From contig WION01000024.1 of assembly GCA_015039365.1 (NCBI GenBank), forward strand, positions 333,713 through 397,712: DNA of 64,000 bases, given 5' to 3'. The stretch is from Amanita rubescens. Taxonomy: Eukaryota; Basidiomycota; Agaricomycetes; Agaricales; Amanitaceae. Shown in pieces: positions 10,923 to 22,235 of this stretch. A program made the translations under genes and the position numbers. The notes under the pieces are model-generated. The model had not been told where the DNA came from and searched no databases. It saw nothing but the letters and a program-made list of their open reading frames with translations. The number at the start of each line of letters is the position of its first letter. Within the stretch, counting starts at the first letter, position 1.

Positions 10923-11842
10923 TCATCGTCCTCGTAGGACAGCATCGGACAGCGTCGGATCGGAATGCGTGCGGCGCCATATTTCTTCCTTTTTCCTGTT
11001 CCAGGTATCATACACCTTATCTCCGTTCCCGCCCAACCGAGTAACCCTCTTGCAGTGTCTTTCGTTCAATTCGGCTATATAAAATCGAAAACTCTCGTAA
11101 TCGCAGCGCGAGTACTGAAAAAAATACGTCATTCCTTAATCAAACTTAAGTAATATCATCCTTACCTGCGAGTCAACTTGAAGTGTACACATCGGCCTGA
11201 CCCAGAGTCGCGTTTTATTCATCGCTTCGTCCACTTTTGCATCAATCTGAACTCCTGTAAGGCCGTCAAAGTTGTTTCTCAGTGATATGCGGGCGCAATA
11301 TAGGCGTTGGAGGAAATGGCGTATAATGAGTAACGCGAGAGTGCGTGCAAAGAAGTAACAGTTGAACTGCGCCAACGTGTATTTCTCGGTGTCGGGGTCC
11401 TTGCGGATGGCATTGCAAAAAGCAAAAAAGGTATGCAAGTCAGGCTTTCGTTCTTTTTCTTTCTTTGTGAATCAGGCTTTGGTTCATCGTTAAAAAACCA
11501 ATGAATCTTGCGATCCGTGAGCCTGCGGACTGTGAAGTAATCCCTTTCGTGGAGAGAAGTAATGGTATCCTCTGCCTTGCAGCCACGCAACTTGGAGTTG
11601 ACATTCGCTCCTTTTAATGGTCGCCGTTCGATGCGATAGTAGTTTCTCTTCACATCGTCCACTTTGAGGACGACAAACTCGTGCTCGGGCTCCTCTCTTT
11701 CCTTCCAGAGTTCGAGAGATATAATAGGATGGTTGGCATAACGTTGGTAGATGTCATCATCTATGGGAAGAGATGACATGTCGCGTGATTGTGGTGAGGA
11801 CGAGGACCGAGAGGCCATCGATAATATTGAGAAGGCTGGCAT
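10923..11842 (-). pseudogene. Conserved fungal hypothetical gene, broken by a 32-bp insertion
   Basis: Read on the minus strand, the gene starts with an ATG at 11842 and a Ser-rich N-terminus. A core follows with short conserved-looking blocks (HEFVVLKVDDVKRNYYRIER, then LHTFFAFCNAIR and KYTLAQFNCYFFARTLALLI), and an intron (GTAAGG...TTTTTTTCAG, about 11116-11170) leads into a last exon ending near 10923. Between the first two blocks the frame shifts. The sequence AAAGCCTGA is present twice around a 32-bp A/G-rich insert (about 11445-11480); removing it would restore the frame, and the insert has no GT donor. I infer a disabling duplication/insertion rather than an intron. The NCYFFARTL block recalls uncharacterised Agaricomycete proteins with a similar NCY-FAR motif; function unknown. 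Confidence 0.5.
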
Positions 11843-12279
11843 GACGGTCAACGGAGAGTTGCTATTGGCAGGGCCTGCGAAGCTTGAAGCATTAAACTCC
11901 GTCAGAGAACCCTGTGTCCTGGGACCATATGAAGGCCTCGTTCATCGATAGGTAGCAACGCGCCGAACAGCAGAAGATCCGCATTCACTGACCCTCTTTG
12001 CGGCAAATGCCACGGTCCAATGTTTCCCCTGTAGAAAATTGACTAGTCAATGTCGTCGGATTAATTCCGAGCAGATTGGGAAGACGTACAACAACCAATT
12101 GCCATGATAGAGTATTCGCTCCAAATGCAAGACTTCGGATAGTTCAGACCTCGTGGCGGAGCCGACACGTGCAAATAAGCATGCCTGATCTCCATTTGGT
12201 TGCGCGGCGCACCCACTTTTGTCCGAACCCCAATCCCAATTATCCGGGGTCCTAGCGGGGTCCCTTCTGTCCCCACACC

Positions 12280-13739
12280 ATGCCCATCTTCGAGGGTGCT
12301 ACACACTCCCACATCGACCATTCTGACTTCAATGATGTTGGCCGCGATCAGATCATCACCCATTCCACCGTCCAGGATCAGACCATCGTCAGCGATTCCA
12401 TCATCCGAATTGGCCGCAACCAGGACATCAGCAATTCCATTGTCTACCAGACCAATATCACTTATCACCACCCTCGGTTTTGTCCAGTCGCTGAATTGGC
12501 ACACCCCCATTCCGAGGCGACATCCAGAGGAACACTAGTTCTTCGTCCCACATTCCGCTCTTCAGCCAGCGATTCCTGCCTTGTTGCTGCTCGTCTCATC
12601 GTCGAAATCGTTCAATCGCTGCCCGCCTCTGATCAATTCCGTAATCTGAAGGGGGATCTGAAGATCCTGCAGCAAACGCTAGACCTCGGTGGACTGGCAA
12701 TCGACGCATATCAGTGTACGCCAATAGGTCGAATACTTTCATGCACTATTAGCGAGGAGAGGGCGCGGTGCATTGGAGTTTTACGAAATTTGTTAAATAC
12801 CATCAGAGATTACCAACGGGAAGTCAAGTCAATGCACCGATTTTTTTCCTTGAGTCGAGCGTTGGGAGGCGGGGGTGAATTAGGCGAAATATGTGTATGG
12901 AGAGATAAATTATCGGATTGTCAGAAGTCGCTCGGCCAGTGCTTACGGGCATTAGACTCGTACGTCTTGCCTTTCTTCCACGCCCTGGTGTTGCTAAAAC
13001 AGTGGGTTATTGTTAGTACTTCATTGCGCGCCTTTGGAAGCAGCGTGCGTGCACAGAATATATCTCCCGCAAATTTCAGTCGTCTATTACAACAAGGCCC
13101 TCCTTTCCTACGCCACATACAAGTCAGTAAGGTTACAGTAGTCGATCATTTGGGACGAAACATACCGGTTCCGATCATATTCTGCTCCGCATGGCAGGTA
13201 AGGTGTGATCACAACCACATCGTTAGCTCATACATATTTGTACGTTAGGATTTCTATGTTTTCATCAGCGAGCTCTGCAAGGGTAGTGCCGGCCACGAGT
13301 TTATAGAACGACGCGATGTCAGGATGCTCCATAACAACAAAGTGATTGATCCATTAGAGTTCCCCGACCGTGTTGTGTCGGGAATGACAATCGAGATGAG
13401 TATCATCTTACGACGGAGAACATCCTCTCAATCAAACACAAAGAAGTGTCCCCGATGTGGTTATAGTGCATCAGTCCCCGTGGGTGATGGTTGGGTCGAG
13501 TGGGAAGTACCTTCAATTTCTATCATCATGCATAATTAATGGCTTTAATCTCAGTTGGCATTGTTCGGGACAGTATCAATTATCCAGAAAGGAGGAGATT
13601 GGTCCGCAAGATTCTAGACAACTCGACGAGGATAATGTAAAATATTTGCGCCGCATACAGATTGTCAAGACAAGGGTATGGTTTAGGATGTCTGCAACTA
13701 ATTGTGCTGACCTCACTGTTCCAATAGCCTTTCTTGTCG
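12280..13739 (+). CDS. Basidiomycete hypothetical protein with ubiquitin-like C-terminal domain
   Basis: Exons 12280-13197, 13249-13499, 13555-13675 and 13728-13739 join through three introns of 51, 55 and 52 nt, all GT...AG, with phases that agree exactly. The N-terminus is His/Asp/Ser-rich with short repeated phrases (QDISNSI, QIITHST). The middle (about residues 95-230) is helical (SCLVAARLIVEIVQSLP and following). The part around the first intron (VTVVDHLGRNIPVPIIFCSA, then VIDPLEFPDRVVSGMTIEMS) resembles the ubiquitin-like domain found in a large family of Agaricomycete proteins of unknown role. A CPRCGY motif and a second Cys near WHCSGQYQ suggest a small zinc-binding tail. The 12-nt exon 13728-13739 is followed at once by the tandem intron array, so the true 3' end is uncertain; a frame through the last repeat would stop at 14726-14728. 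Confidence 0.7.
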
Positions 13740-14686
13740 GTGAGTGATTTTGAGCATGAAATGGGTGTCAATGGCTGACCTGGTCACTTTGTTTCTGTGT
13801 CCTCAGCGAGTGAGTGATTTTGAGCATGAAATGGGTGTCAATGGCTGACCTGGTCACTTTGTTTCTGTGTCCTCAGCTTGTGAGTGATTTTGAGCATGAA
13901 ATGGGTGTCAATGGCTGACCTGGTCACTTTGTTTCTGTGTCCTCAGCGAGTGAGTGATTTTGAGCATGAAATGGGTGTCAATGGTTGACCTGGTCACTTT
14001 GTTTCTGTGTCCTCAGGTTGTGAGTGATTTTGAGCATGAAATGGGTGTCAATGGCTGACCTGGTCACTTTGTTTCTGTGTCCTCAGCGAGTGAGTGATTT
14101 TGAGCATGAAATGGGTTGTCAATGGCTGACCTGGTTGCTTTGTTTCTGTGACCTCAGCCGGTGAGTGAATTTGAGCATGAAATGGGTGTCAATGGCTGAC
14201 CTGGTCATTTTGTTTCTGTGACCTCAGCCAGTGAGTGATTTTGAGCATGAAATGGGTGTCAATGGCTGACCTGGTCATTTTGTTTCTGTGACCTCAGTCA
14301 GTGAGTGATTTTGAGCATGAAATGGGTGTTAATGGCTGACCTGGTCACTTTGTTTCTGTGTCCTCAGCCAGTGAGTAATTTTGAGCATGAAATGGGTGTC
14401 AATGGCTGACCTGGTCACTTTGTTTCTGTGTTCTCAGCCAGTGAGTGATTTTGAGCATGAAATGGGTGTCAATGGCTGACCTGTTCACTTTGTTTCTGTG
14501 TCCTCAGCCAGTGAGTGATTTTGAGCATGAAATGGGTGTCAATGGCTGACCTGGTCACTTTGTTTCTGTGTCCTCAGTCAGTGAGTGATTTTGAACACGA
14601 AATGGGTGTCAATGGCTGACCTGGTCACTTTGTTTCTGTGTCCTCAGCAAGTGAGTGATTTTGAGCATTGTCAATGGCTGATGGTG
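13740..14686 (+). repeat. Tandem array of 13 complete intron-like 70-bp units
   Basis: GTGAGTGATTTTGAGCATGA recurs at 13740, 13810, 13880, 13950, 14020, 14090, 14161, 14231, 14301, 14371, 14441, 14511, 14581 and 14651, a 70-bp period (one unit is 71), with minor variation in a few units. Each of the first 13 units has a donor (GTGAGT), a branch-site-like CTGAC, a T-rich tract and an acceptor CTCAG, 67 nt in all, followed by just 3 nt (CGA, CTT, CGA, GTT, CGA, CCG, CCA, TCA, CCA, CCA, CCA, TCA, CAA). The fourteenth is truncated. The array abuts the last recognisable exon of the upstream gene, so it looks like an intron that was tandemly amplified. Confidence 0.9.
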
Positions 14687-14689
14687 TTG

Positions 14690-15351
14690 ACCAGGCCCAG
14701 CTTGACACTGCTCTTCATTCAGCAATGAAATGAGGTCACAAGTGCATTGTAGATTTATTGCTAAAACATGGAGCAAAACAAGAATGGATCTCATTTTTTA
14801 AATTTAAATGTACAATAATGTATGTAGTGTTGAACAGTAACACACTAGTGACACTAAAGAGTAAATATAGTCTGCACAACATAAGTTAGAAAGGTATGCG
14901 TGGCAATCATAAGAAGCATCTCACCTCAGTTACAAGTATTTGTACTGAGGTGAAGAGAGAACAAGGAGCCTATTTATATGTTTACGAGGGTGTCCATGAA
15001 GCATACAGTGAGGCATGTAACAAAGGGGATTCGTGATAAGCAGATGAATGGGTGAAAGAGGTGGAGCACGCTTTATACGAGTAAAGCACATCAATGGTGA
15101 ACAATGCTTGGCGTGCTAAAGACCGAAATGTGAAAAGAGATGATTGTAATGTTCAACATGTAGTAGATTATTTGGATGAATAGCAAAGTGAGCCTGTATA
15201 TTTTCCAGAAGGGTAATTCATCTACCAATCTACACAAAATGATTCAGAAGGTGAAGGCTCATAACTGAGGCTACTCAAGTTCATGAAAGGTTTTGTTGTG
15301 CTACGGGTTCCAGCAGATGAATTACTTGAGTCCAGATGCAAACTTATAATG
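14690..15351. other. AT-rich intergenic stretch, no gene seen
   Basis: This lies between the intron array and the 3' end of the minus-strand F-box gene. Only short ORFs are present and none resembles a domain. It probably contains the converging 3' ends of the two flanking genes. Confidence 0.4.
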
Positions 15352-16712
15352 TTAATGACTATCCTGATCGACCACAATCTTTATCTCTTCCTCACCACGT
15401 CTCACAATCAACATTTTCCTTCTCTTCGATGGAGACCCAGCAAGTACCTCTTGCGCTGCATTAACCATCTCGTCGAACGACGACGCCGGCATTTCACCCC
15501 GATATATTCCATCTTCATCAGTCGAAGAAATTCGCAACGTGATTTGATCCAGATCTTTCAGCCTCTCAATGGCTTTGATCACATCCTAGTACCGACAACA
15601 TCAGTATCCAGCAACCACCAAGGAGAGGAGATACACACAAGGTCATGATATGACAAGTACAACTCTACGTTCGTCAACCCGTCTAAACACTTGACCATTG
15701 CCAAACACACAAATTTGTGATAAATTCTTAAAAGGATGCTCGTCCATATCGAGGACGGCGAATCGTTGATGGCCCATTGGAATGTTTCGATTTTGGGACA
15801 AAAGTAGCCTAGGAGGTGGATGAATACTAGGACCGAGTCGATGCGCTGGATGTGGGATTGTTGGAGGGACAAGGTGTGGGGGGAAGGAGGGTAGCAAGTT
15901 TCAAGTGTGTCGTTGAGGTAGGCTTGTCGTGCGTTTGGGAAGGAGGATAGGACGGGTGTTGCTGCGCTTGGGAGGAGGATGGTGTGTACGTTTGGGAGTA
16001 TGAGGTGTTTGAAGGAGGATTTGAGGTGGAGGGATAGGTAGGAGGAGTCGGAGGAGTTTCTGGCGGTGGGGTTGGAGAGGCGTCGGAGGCGTTTGCGAGG
16101 GCAGAGGTCAATCCACCAAAGGGAAGTTATTTGGATGGTAGTTAAGTTTGGGAAGAGAGGTAGAGTTCGAGATAGTTCGCGGGCGAGGGTGGAGATGCAG
16201 TATGGTGTGATGAGGATGTTGAGTGTCCTAAATCCCGGTCCAATTGGTAACGCGTATCACACGGAGACGAGCAAAACGTACTTGACATACGACGCGTACG
16301 ACGGTTGACGATTACATACTGCTTCGAGCTGTCGAACGGTTGATTTGTAGACGGTCTTCCACCATCGTTTGCGTCTCTGTGGCCGATCATCCACTCGTGC
16401 ACCTGGCGCCGTGCAAGCTTCGATGGTTTCCCAAAGAACAGGAATCAGCGCGGTTCTCAACGACCGACAGACCGAGGATAACGCTAGAATAGTTTTGCGT
16501 CTTTCCGAGCAGGCAGGGTCTGGCGGACGGAGGTTGGGCCACGGAATATCCGGCGCGCGGGTGTAGGCGATAATTTCGAGTAAAATCTCTATCGGGAGCG
16601 CCTGAAAACCGCGCGCAACGGCCGTTTTCGACTTCTTGCACACATCCTGAGTGTTCTCTGGGTGTGATTTAGTACGCCTAATGCTTGAGAGGCCGAGGCA
16701 TAACAGAGACAT
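15352..16712 (-). CDS. F-box protein with leucine-rich C-terminal region
   Basis: Minus-strand exons 16712-16282, 16227-15639 and 15585-15352 join through introns of 54 nt (GTACGT donor) and 53 nt (GTGTGT donor), giving 417 codons plus stop with consistent phase. The F-box is at about residues 35-80: LPIEILLEIIAYTR, then a conserved-type Cys-Arg-Ser-Leu stretch (LSSVCRSLRTALIPVLWETI). The rest is a loose leucine-rich substrate region (LARELSRTLPLFPNLTTIQI, SSFKHLILPNVHTI, VKCLDGLTNVELYLSYHDL). F-box proteins recruit targets to SCF ubiquitin ligases through Skp1; the target here is unknown. The start ATG lies only 42 bp from the ATG of the divergent neighbour at 16755. Confidence 0.75.
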
Positions 16713-16754
16713 GACGGGGTTTCGCACGCGGGGTTGAACCACAACGCTGACGAC

Positions 16755-18923
16755 ATGTTATTGGATGGTGGCAGCACCGCTAGCGCTGAACCCACTCCCG
16801 TACCCTCATCTTCTCCAAACTCCGTATTTCACCACCAAAACGACGCTCTCAAACCAAATCCACACCCATACCTTATAAAAACCACTTCAACAGGCGTCTT
16901 AAGCCGCTCAAACTCCACCACCAAATCTACCACTCCTTACCAGTATTACGTCCCTCAATCTCCGGGATCGCCAAGTAAAGACTCGTTCCAGCATGCGCGG
17001 AACGGTTCTAAACCGGGGAGAGGGGATAAAGAACGGAGGGGAGGTAGACATCGGTACAGCAAGAGTTTCAATTCGGATTCAGTTCCCAGTCCGCTCCCGG
17101 TGCCTCCAGGATTCGCCTTTGCTCCTGGATCTGGGAGTTCGGCCGGGTATAGGTCGAGAAGCGACTCCAATTCGTCGCTTTCCTCTGCTTCCAGTCAGGG
17201 TGATGTTGAGGACGCCGACGTGTTTGGGCAAGTGGCGGGTAACGACATCTTCATCGCGGGCTCTGAGTCCAAGTCGGGCACTATGAAGCGGCTTGGATCT
17301 ACGTCCGAACCATCCATCGTCGGTCCTGGTACTGATCCAGAGGAGGGTGCTGCCAGTGGTGGCGGTGTTGGGAGAAGAAGAACGTATCGTACGATAGGAC
17401 GAAGAACGGGTGGAAAAGTCAGAGGGATGGTTGCTTCTTTCGAACGTAGTGGAGATGAAGAGGAAGGTGGTAACGATGAAGATAGACCGGCGTACGCTTA
17501 CACCAGGCACAGAAGCGGAAGCGCGGCGAGCGATCAAAGCACCGGAAGCTCCTCTTCTTCATTTTCAACCGCTTCTTCGGGTCCGTTCCCACCTGACGTT
17601 GTCGAGACTAAGCTCAAAGTAAGCTTATTTGACGTGATCGTGATTTTTTTCTTCTGATTTACTGCATAGCCATCGCTTTACGAGAACTCACGCGATCAAG
17701 GAGATCTCGAACCGACGGTGGAGCAACTACTAGCATGGGACGACTCCACATCACAGCTCCAGTTAGGAAAAGGGATAAGCGCTCCAACGGCAGATGAACC
17801 CGCTCTCAACGTTGAAACTATCAAATTACGAGATGTAGACGTCGAGTATACCCATTCAGAATCAGATACCACTTCCGTTATGACTGGCACGGATAATTCC
17901 AACACTATTCCAACCATACCCAACTTTGGTTCGAGTATAGGCACAAGTGCTAGCTCGGCCAAGACTACCAAGACCCCTGCGAAGATGGATGAAGGGGATA
18001 GTACTGAATTGACAGTCGAACAATTGCTTGCCCTTACCGAGCCCGGTTACGAGGACGCGAATGGCATGGGAGCAGGAGCCGATGCGTGGGAGAGGATGGT
18101 CGGGAATACAGTTAAAAAGGTCGATGGCGAGTCCCAAGGCAAGGAGGGCAAGGTTCGGATCACGACACCTCTCCCTGCTACTTCTGGAGGAGAAAGCTTG
18201 AGGGTGTTTGTGAATGGAAAGAGCCGTAGAGGGAAGGGATCTCTTATGGCCAAACAAGATGCGGAGAGGGAGAGAGGGAGGCGGTTGGAGGATGTCTTTG
18301 TGCCTGCGGGAGATGTCAAGCTTGGAGAGGAGATTGTGCCTCCTCCTCCTCCTCCTCCACCAGCACCGGTTTCTGCGAGCCCTCAGGTCGTCTCGACGAA
18401 GGAGCTCAAGCTCGAGCAAGAGATGTCTGAAACAAGAGAGATGGTGCGTGCGCTCTCTGCGCGTGTGGCGAGTGTCGAGGCGAAAGTTGGAGAGATGGAG
18501 AGAGTTGCGGGGGAGTTGGAGGTGAGGGGGAGGAAGTTGGCAGAGGTGGAGATGAAAGAGGACGGTGGACAACAAGCGGAGGAAGAGCAGAAAGGTGGTG
18601 GTGGCTCGGTGATGCAGACGAGGTGGTTGGCGGCATCGTTTACGAGGGCCGTTGTGGGCGTTTCGAGGACGGCGGGGATGTTTCAATTCCCGTTTTCGTT
18701 CTCTCCTGCGTCGGCGCCATCAGATTCTACCACCACCACCAAGTCTAAGCCGCCGTCTCGAGAAGTGTCCCGAAGTCGAGGAAACAATATACCGCTTTGG
18801 TATAAGAAATCGTGGACGTATTATTTGCTTTTCTTGGGGTTGGGTGCATGTGCTTTTTTGTTGAAGGAAGTGGTTAGGAGGGGCGCGTCGTTGAGGGGGA
18901 GGGCGCTTGCTACTAGGGGGTGA
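16755..18923 (+). CDS. Ser-rich coiled-coil protein with C-terminal membrane anchor
   Basis: Two exons, 16755-17618 and 17670-18923, flank a 51-nt intron (GTAAGC...TGCATAG). Lengths of 288 and 418 codons keep phase exactly, for a protein of about 705 residues. The N-terminal half is low-complexity Ser/Pro/Thr-rich with basic patches. A Pro run (VPPPPPPPPAPVSA) precedes a heptad-like coiled coil (EQEMSETREMVRALSARVAS and following, about residues 520-590). The last 50 residues hold one hydrophobic span (TYYLLFLGLGACAFLLKEVV) followed by a basic tail, the hallmark of a tail-anchored membrane protein facing the cytosol. I recognise no named family. The start is the first ATG in the frame; an upstream TTG is not credible in a eukaryote. 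Confidence 0.75.
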
Positions 18924-19004
18924 GCGACACCGCTTTTGTTCTTTTCTTTTCTTTCTTTTTGGTTGGTGAGCGCCTAGTGCGTTCCTCGGTGATATGGACA
19001 GATT

Positions 19005-19110
19005 TACGATCTTGATGACTTTCACGACCTTTCATGGCCTTTTCACGATCTTGTCACGTACGACCTTTTCACGATCTTTTCACGACCATTTCACGACCCT
19101 GACGATTCAT
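19005..19110 (+). repeat. Short degenerate CACGA-rich tandem repeat in a 3' flank
   Basis: Units like TTTTCACGATCTTTTCACGA recur with period about 10-12 over roughly 100 bp, starting about 80 bp downstream of the tail-anchored protein gene. It is probably a simple microsatellite-like tract. Confidence 0.5.
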
Positions 19111-19291
19111 GATGCACCACTGCATACTTTATTATCTCTCCATCAGCTATTTAATGTCATTGATTGATCTAGTACATACGCTGTATCATAGTATATGCAT
19201 ATTATTTTTGTTCAGCACGAACTCGCATACATTCATATTTGCTACATCTCGTCCGGATCCTATGATATAATACATCAACGTTCTCTGGCAA

Positions 19292-19897
19292 TTACAGCGT
19301 GATGACCACTCTAGGTTTTAGCCCGATAACTCCGCCTCCTCTACCGTCCCACCCAGGTATATGCGCGCGACATACAGGACACCTTAAAACAACAACCGCA
19401 TCAGCTCCCCAAAATGGCACTCGTAAACACAGCACGAACCTGGCAACGTTGGGATCTCGGCTGTAGGTCATCGCGCCTCTATGTAGCGTCGTTTTGACAG
19501 CTGTGAAGAGGCATGCTCCGCAGCATATATGCCCGCATGGTGTGATGGTAGCGTTTGTAGGCGGGCTGAAACAGATTGGGCAGGTGTATTCTGATAATGT
19601 TTCTGGTGGAGGAGGTGGTGGCGGTGTTATTGTTGGAGTTGGAGTTGGAGTGGGTGTACGGTGTGGATGGTAAGTAGAGAAAGATGATGACGCGGAGACT
19701 GTGGTTGATGGGAGAAAGTCTGGGAATGGCGAGGGAGAAAGAGGGATTGAGAGGGAAGAGCCAAATTCAATGGGAACGATTTCATCATCGTCACTTTCGT
19801 TTTGAGCTAGAGTGGGTCGTTTTGAGTTCCTTTCATCCGCTGTGTTTTCTTCTGTTCGTTTTCTCTTTCCTGTAGAAGGACCGGGGTCGTGTTGCAT
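19292..19897 (-). CDS. RING-finger protein (putative E3 ubiquitin ligase, SLX8/RNF4-like layout)
   Basis: Minus-strand exons 19897-19440 and 19382-19292, joined by a 57-nt intron (GTTCGT...TTTTAAG), give exactly 183 codons with stop. The N-terminus is basic and acidic in turn (KRKRTEE, then NESDDDEIVPIEF), followed by a Pro/Thr run. The C-terminus is a C3HC4 RING: CPICFSPP, TPCGHICCGACL, then CPVCR after the intron. The acidic segment DDDEIVPIEF looks like a possible SUMO-interacting motif, and the overall order recalls SUMO-targeted ligases of the Slx8/RNF4 group; that assignment is inference. The ATG lies 68 bp from the divergent Erv41-like gene, implying a shared promoter. Confidence 0.72.
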   Translation of the reverse strand: MQHDPGPSTGKRKRTEENTADERNSKRPTLAQNESDDDEIVPIEFGSSLSIPLSPSPFPDFLPSTTVSASSSFSTYHPHRTPTPTPTPTITPPPPPPPETLSEYTCPICFSPPTNATITPCGHICCGACLFTAVKTTLHRGAMTYSRDPNVARFVLCLRVPFWGADAVVVLRCPVCRAHIPGWDGRGGGVIGLKPRVVITL

Positions 19898-19965
19898 GAC
19901 AGGAGCGGATGACCACGTGACCGGGAGACACGTACAAGTTGACGTCGACCACGACGACGGCGAAG

Positions 19966-21993
19966 ATGGCCCAACAACCAAAAGAAGAGTCGCTACTCGA
20001 CAAGCTAGATTCAGTCGTTCCTGCTCCTCTCGCTCAGTTCGATGCATTTCCAAAACTTCCTTCTACCTACAAGGCCCGCTCAGAATCACGCGGGTTCATG
20101 ACCATTTTCGTCGTTCTCGTGGCTTTTCTCCTCGTCTTGAATGATATTGGAGAGTACATTTGGGGATGGCCGGACTATGAATTTTCGGTGGATAGGGAAC
20201 ACCCGCCATTGTTGTTGGTCAATCTGGATATGACAGTGAATATGCCATGTAAATGTGCGTATATATCGTTTTTTTAAAAAGTGTTTGGATCTGCTAACAT
20301 GTCTCGGACCTAGATCTTAGCATAGATTTAAGAGATGCCTTGGGAGATCGGGTGTATTTGACTGGCACAGTTCGTCGTGACGGGGTACGTCGATCACTTG
20401 TCCAGGTTATGTCTTTGCAGCTCACGAATCTGTGCTAGACTGTGTTTGACGCTAGCAAAGCGACCGAGTTCAAGTAAGTTCGGTCATTCACTCTGTTTTC
20501 CTCTCTGATTAGTTGGCAGGGAACATGCCGCCATGCTTTCCGCTCGTCAAGCTGTTGCTCAATCAAAATCTTCCCGCGGGCTATTTGACGCCATTTGGAG
20601 TCGAAGAAACGCAGATGGTTTCAAGCCCACGTACAATCATAAACCCGACGGAGACGCTTGTCGGATATGGGGTACGACGGTAGTAAAGCGGGTTACAGGT
20701 ACGTACGATATTCCACTGTTTATTGAGGCGAGCCATTCATCGATTCGCAGCAAACTTGCACATAACGACATTGGGACATGGATACTCCAGTTTCGAACAT
20801 GTTGACCATAAACGTGCGTGAACCTGTCCCTTTTGTGGGTATTGAGTACTCAAGCACCGCGGCAGTTATGAATCTCTCTCATGTCATTTCCGAATTCTCT
20901 TTTGGCCCTCACTTCCCGGATATCGTACAACCCTTGGACTATACATTTGAAGTTACACATGATCGTAAGCGTTCTTACTTCCGATCGCCTTTTAAATTCT
21001 AAAGCCGCTCTATAGCCTTCGTCGCGTACCAGTACTTCCTCCACGTTGTGCCCACAACATATATTGCCCCTCGTTCCCGCCCGTTAAAGACCAATCAATA
21101 CAGTGTTACTCACTACACTCGAATCTTACAGCACGGCGAAGGCACTCCTGGTATCTTCTTCAAGTTTGACCTGGACCCCATAGCCATCTCTGTGCATCAA
21201 AAAACGACGTCGCTCATCCAATTACTCATTCGGTGCGTTCTTTTCCTAGGTCCACCGTCGTTTGGATGTTAATCAACTCCGTTGTAGATGTGTTGGCGTC
21301 CTAGGTGGTGTTTTCGTTTGCATGGGATACGCCATCCGCATTACCACACGCGCCGTCGCCGTCGTTTCGGGCGCAGATCAAACACCCGGTATCGTCGCTG
21401 CGGAATCGAGTGGTATCAAAGCCGGTCTTCGCTCAAAGTGGGGCGGAACCCACCTCCGTTCTCGGTCTCTTAAATCAGCTGGCAAGATGATACCTCAAGG
21501 CAGCGGATGGGTCATGGAAGGAGGCAGCGGATCGCCATATGCGAGTTACAACAGCACCCCCACGTCCACGCCTGCCTTTATCTCATCTCCGTATACTCCA
21601 CATACTCCATACACACCACACCTATTGAGCAACAGCGTACCACCACCTCCTTCTGGCCCACCAACGCCGGGAAGCGCCGCGATTGGTCTCGGGCTTGCAG
21701 GGATACCTAACAGGTCTAATCCTGGGAGTCCCAATCCCCAATTTTTACCTCTACCTCCTACGCCTGCAATGGGGGGGAGCAGGTCGCCACAGCTGCGGCC
21801 CACATCGCCGTACTCGCCTGGTTTGGATGCAGGCGCAACAAGCATGCCTGGGACACCTGGGATGGGCGTTCACCCACTGCCTCGACTGCCTTCACCTAAT
21901 CTTAATCTGTCGGAAGGGAACGGAGGAGCGTTTCATCTAAATGGTAATGGGGGTCCACCACCGCCTAGGAGGGGACCCAAGAAGGACGATTAA
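19966..21993 (+). CDS. ERV41: ER-Golgi vesicle protein of the Erv41/Erv46 (ERGIC) family
   Basis: Eight exons (19966-20254, 20314-20384, 20439-20473, 20520-20698, 20751-20813, 20866-20964, 21016-21232, 21288-21993) join in phase to 552 codons plus stop. The N-terminal membrane span sits in FMTIFVVLVAFLLVLNDIGE. The lumenal domain contains the family blocks DLRDALGDRVYLTGTVRRDG, HGYSSFEHVDH and NLSHVISEFSFGPHFPDIVQ, and a second span (GVLGGVFVCMGYAIRI) returns the chain to the cytosol. Family members form a complex that cycles in COPII/COPI vesicles as a cargo receptor. I favour Erv41 over Erv46 because no Cys-rich lumenal motif is visible. The cytosolic tail is unusually long, about 190 residues and rich in Pro/Ser/Gly, with no obvious domain. 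Degenerate fragments of this gene lie near 30240 and 33450. Confidence 0.85.
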
Positions 21994-22235
21994 GGTCGTT
22001 TTTTTTATGTTATTTTGTATACCTTTCTTTTTTTGTAGTTAGCTGTCGTGTTGAGAATGTGTATGCGGTATTTATGCGTTTTGCGCCATGTAATAGTTGC
22101 GCCGCCGTGGGATGACTCGGACAGATTGAATTACTATTACCCAAAACTAGGTGTGTATATCTCTACCTCTCTCCAGTTGCGTTCTGCGTTTAGAACGTGC
22201 AAGTGTTACCAGATACCCCTAGAGAAGAACCGGCA

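Noticed and set aside
13740..14686. CRISPR-like array
   Set aside because: The units are contiguous 70-bp repeats with only 3-nt spacers, adjoin a eukaryotic gene with introns, and carry splice signals.
17862..18686. 274-codon minus-strand ORF rich in Arg/His/Leu
   Set aside because: It is the antisense shadow of the in-frame, two-exon tail-anchored protein gene.
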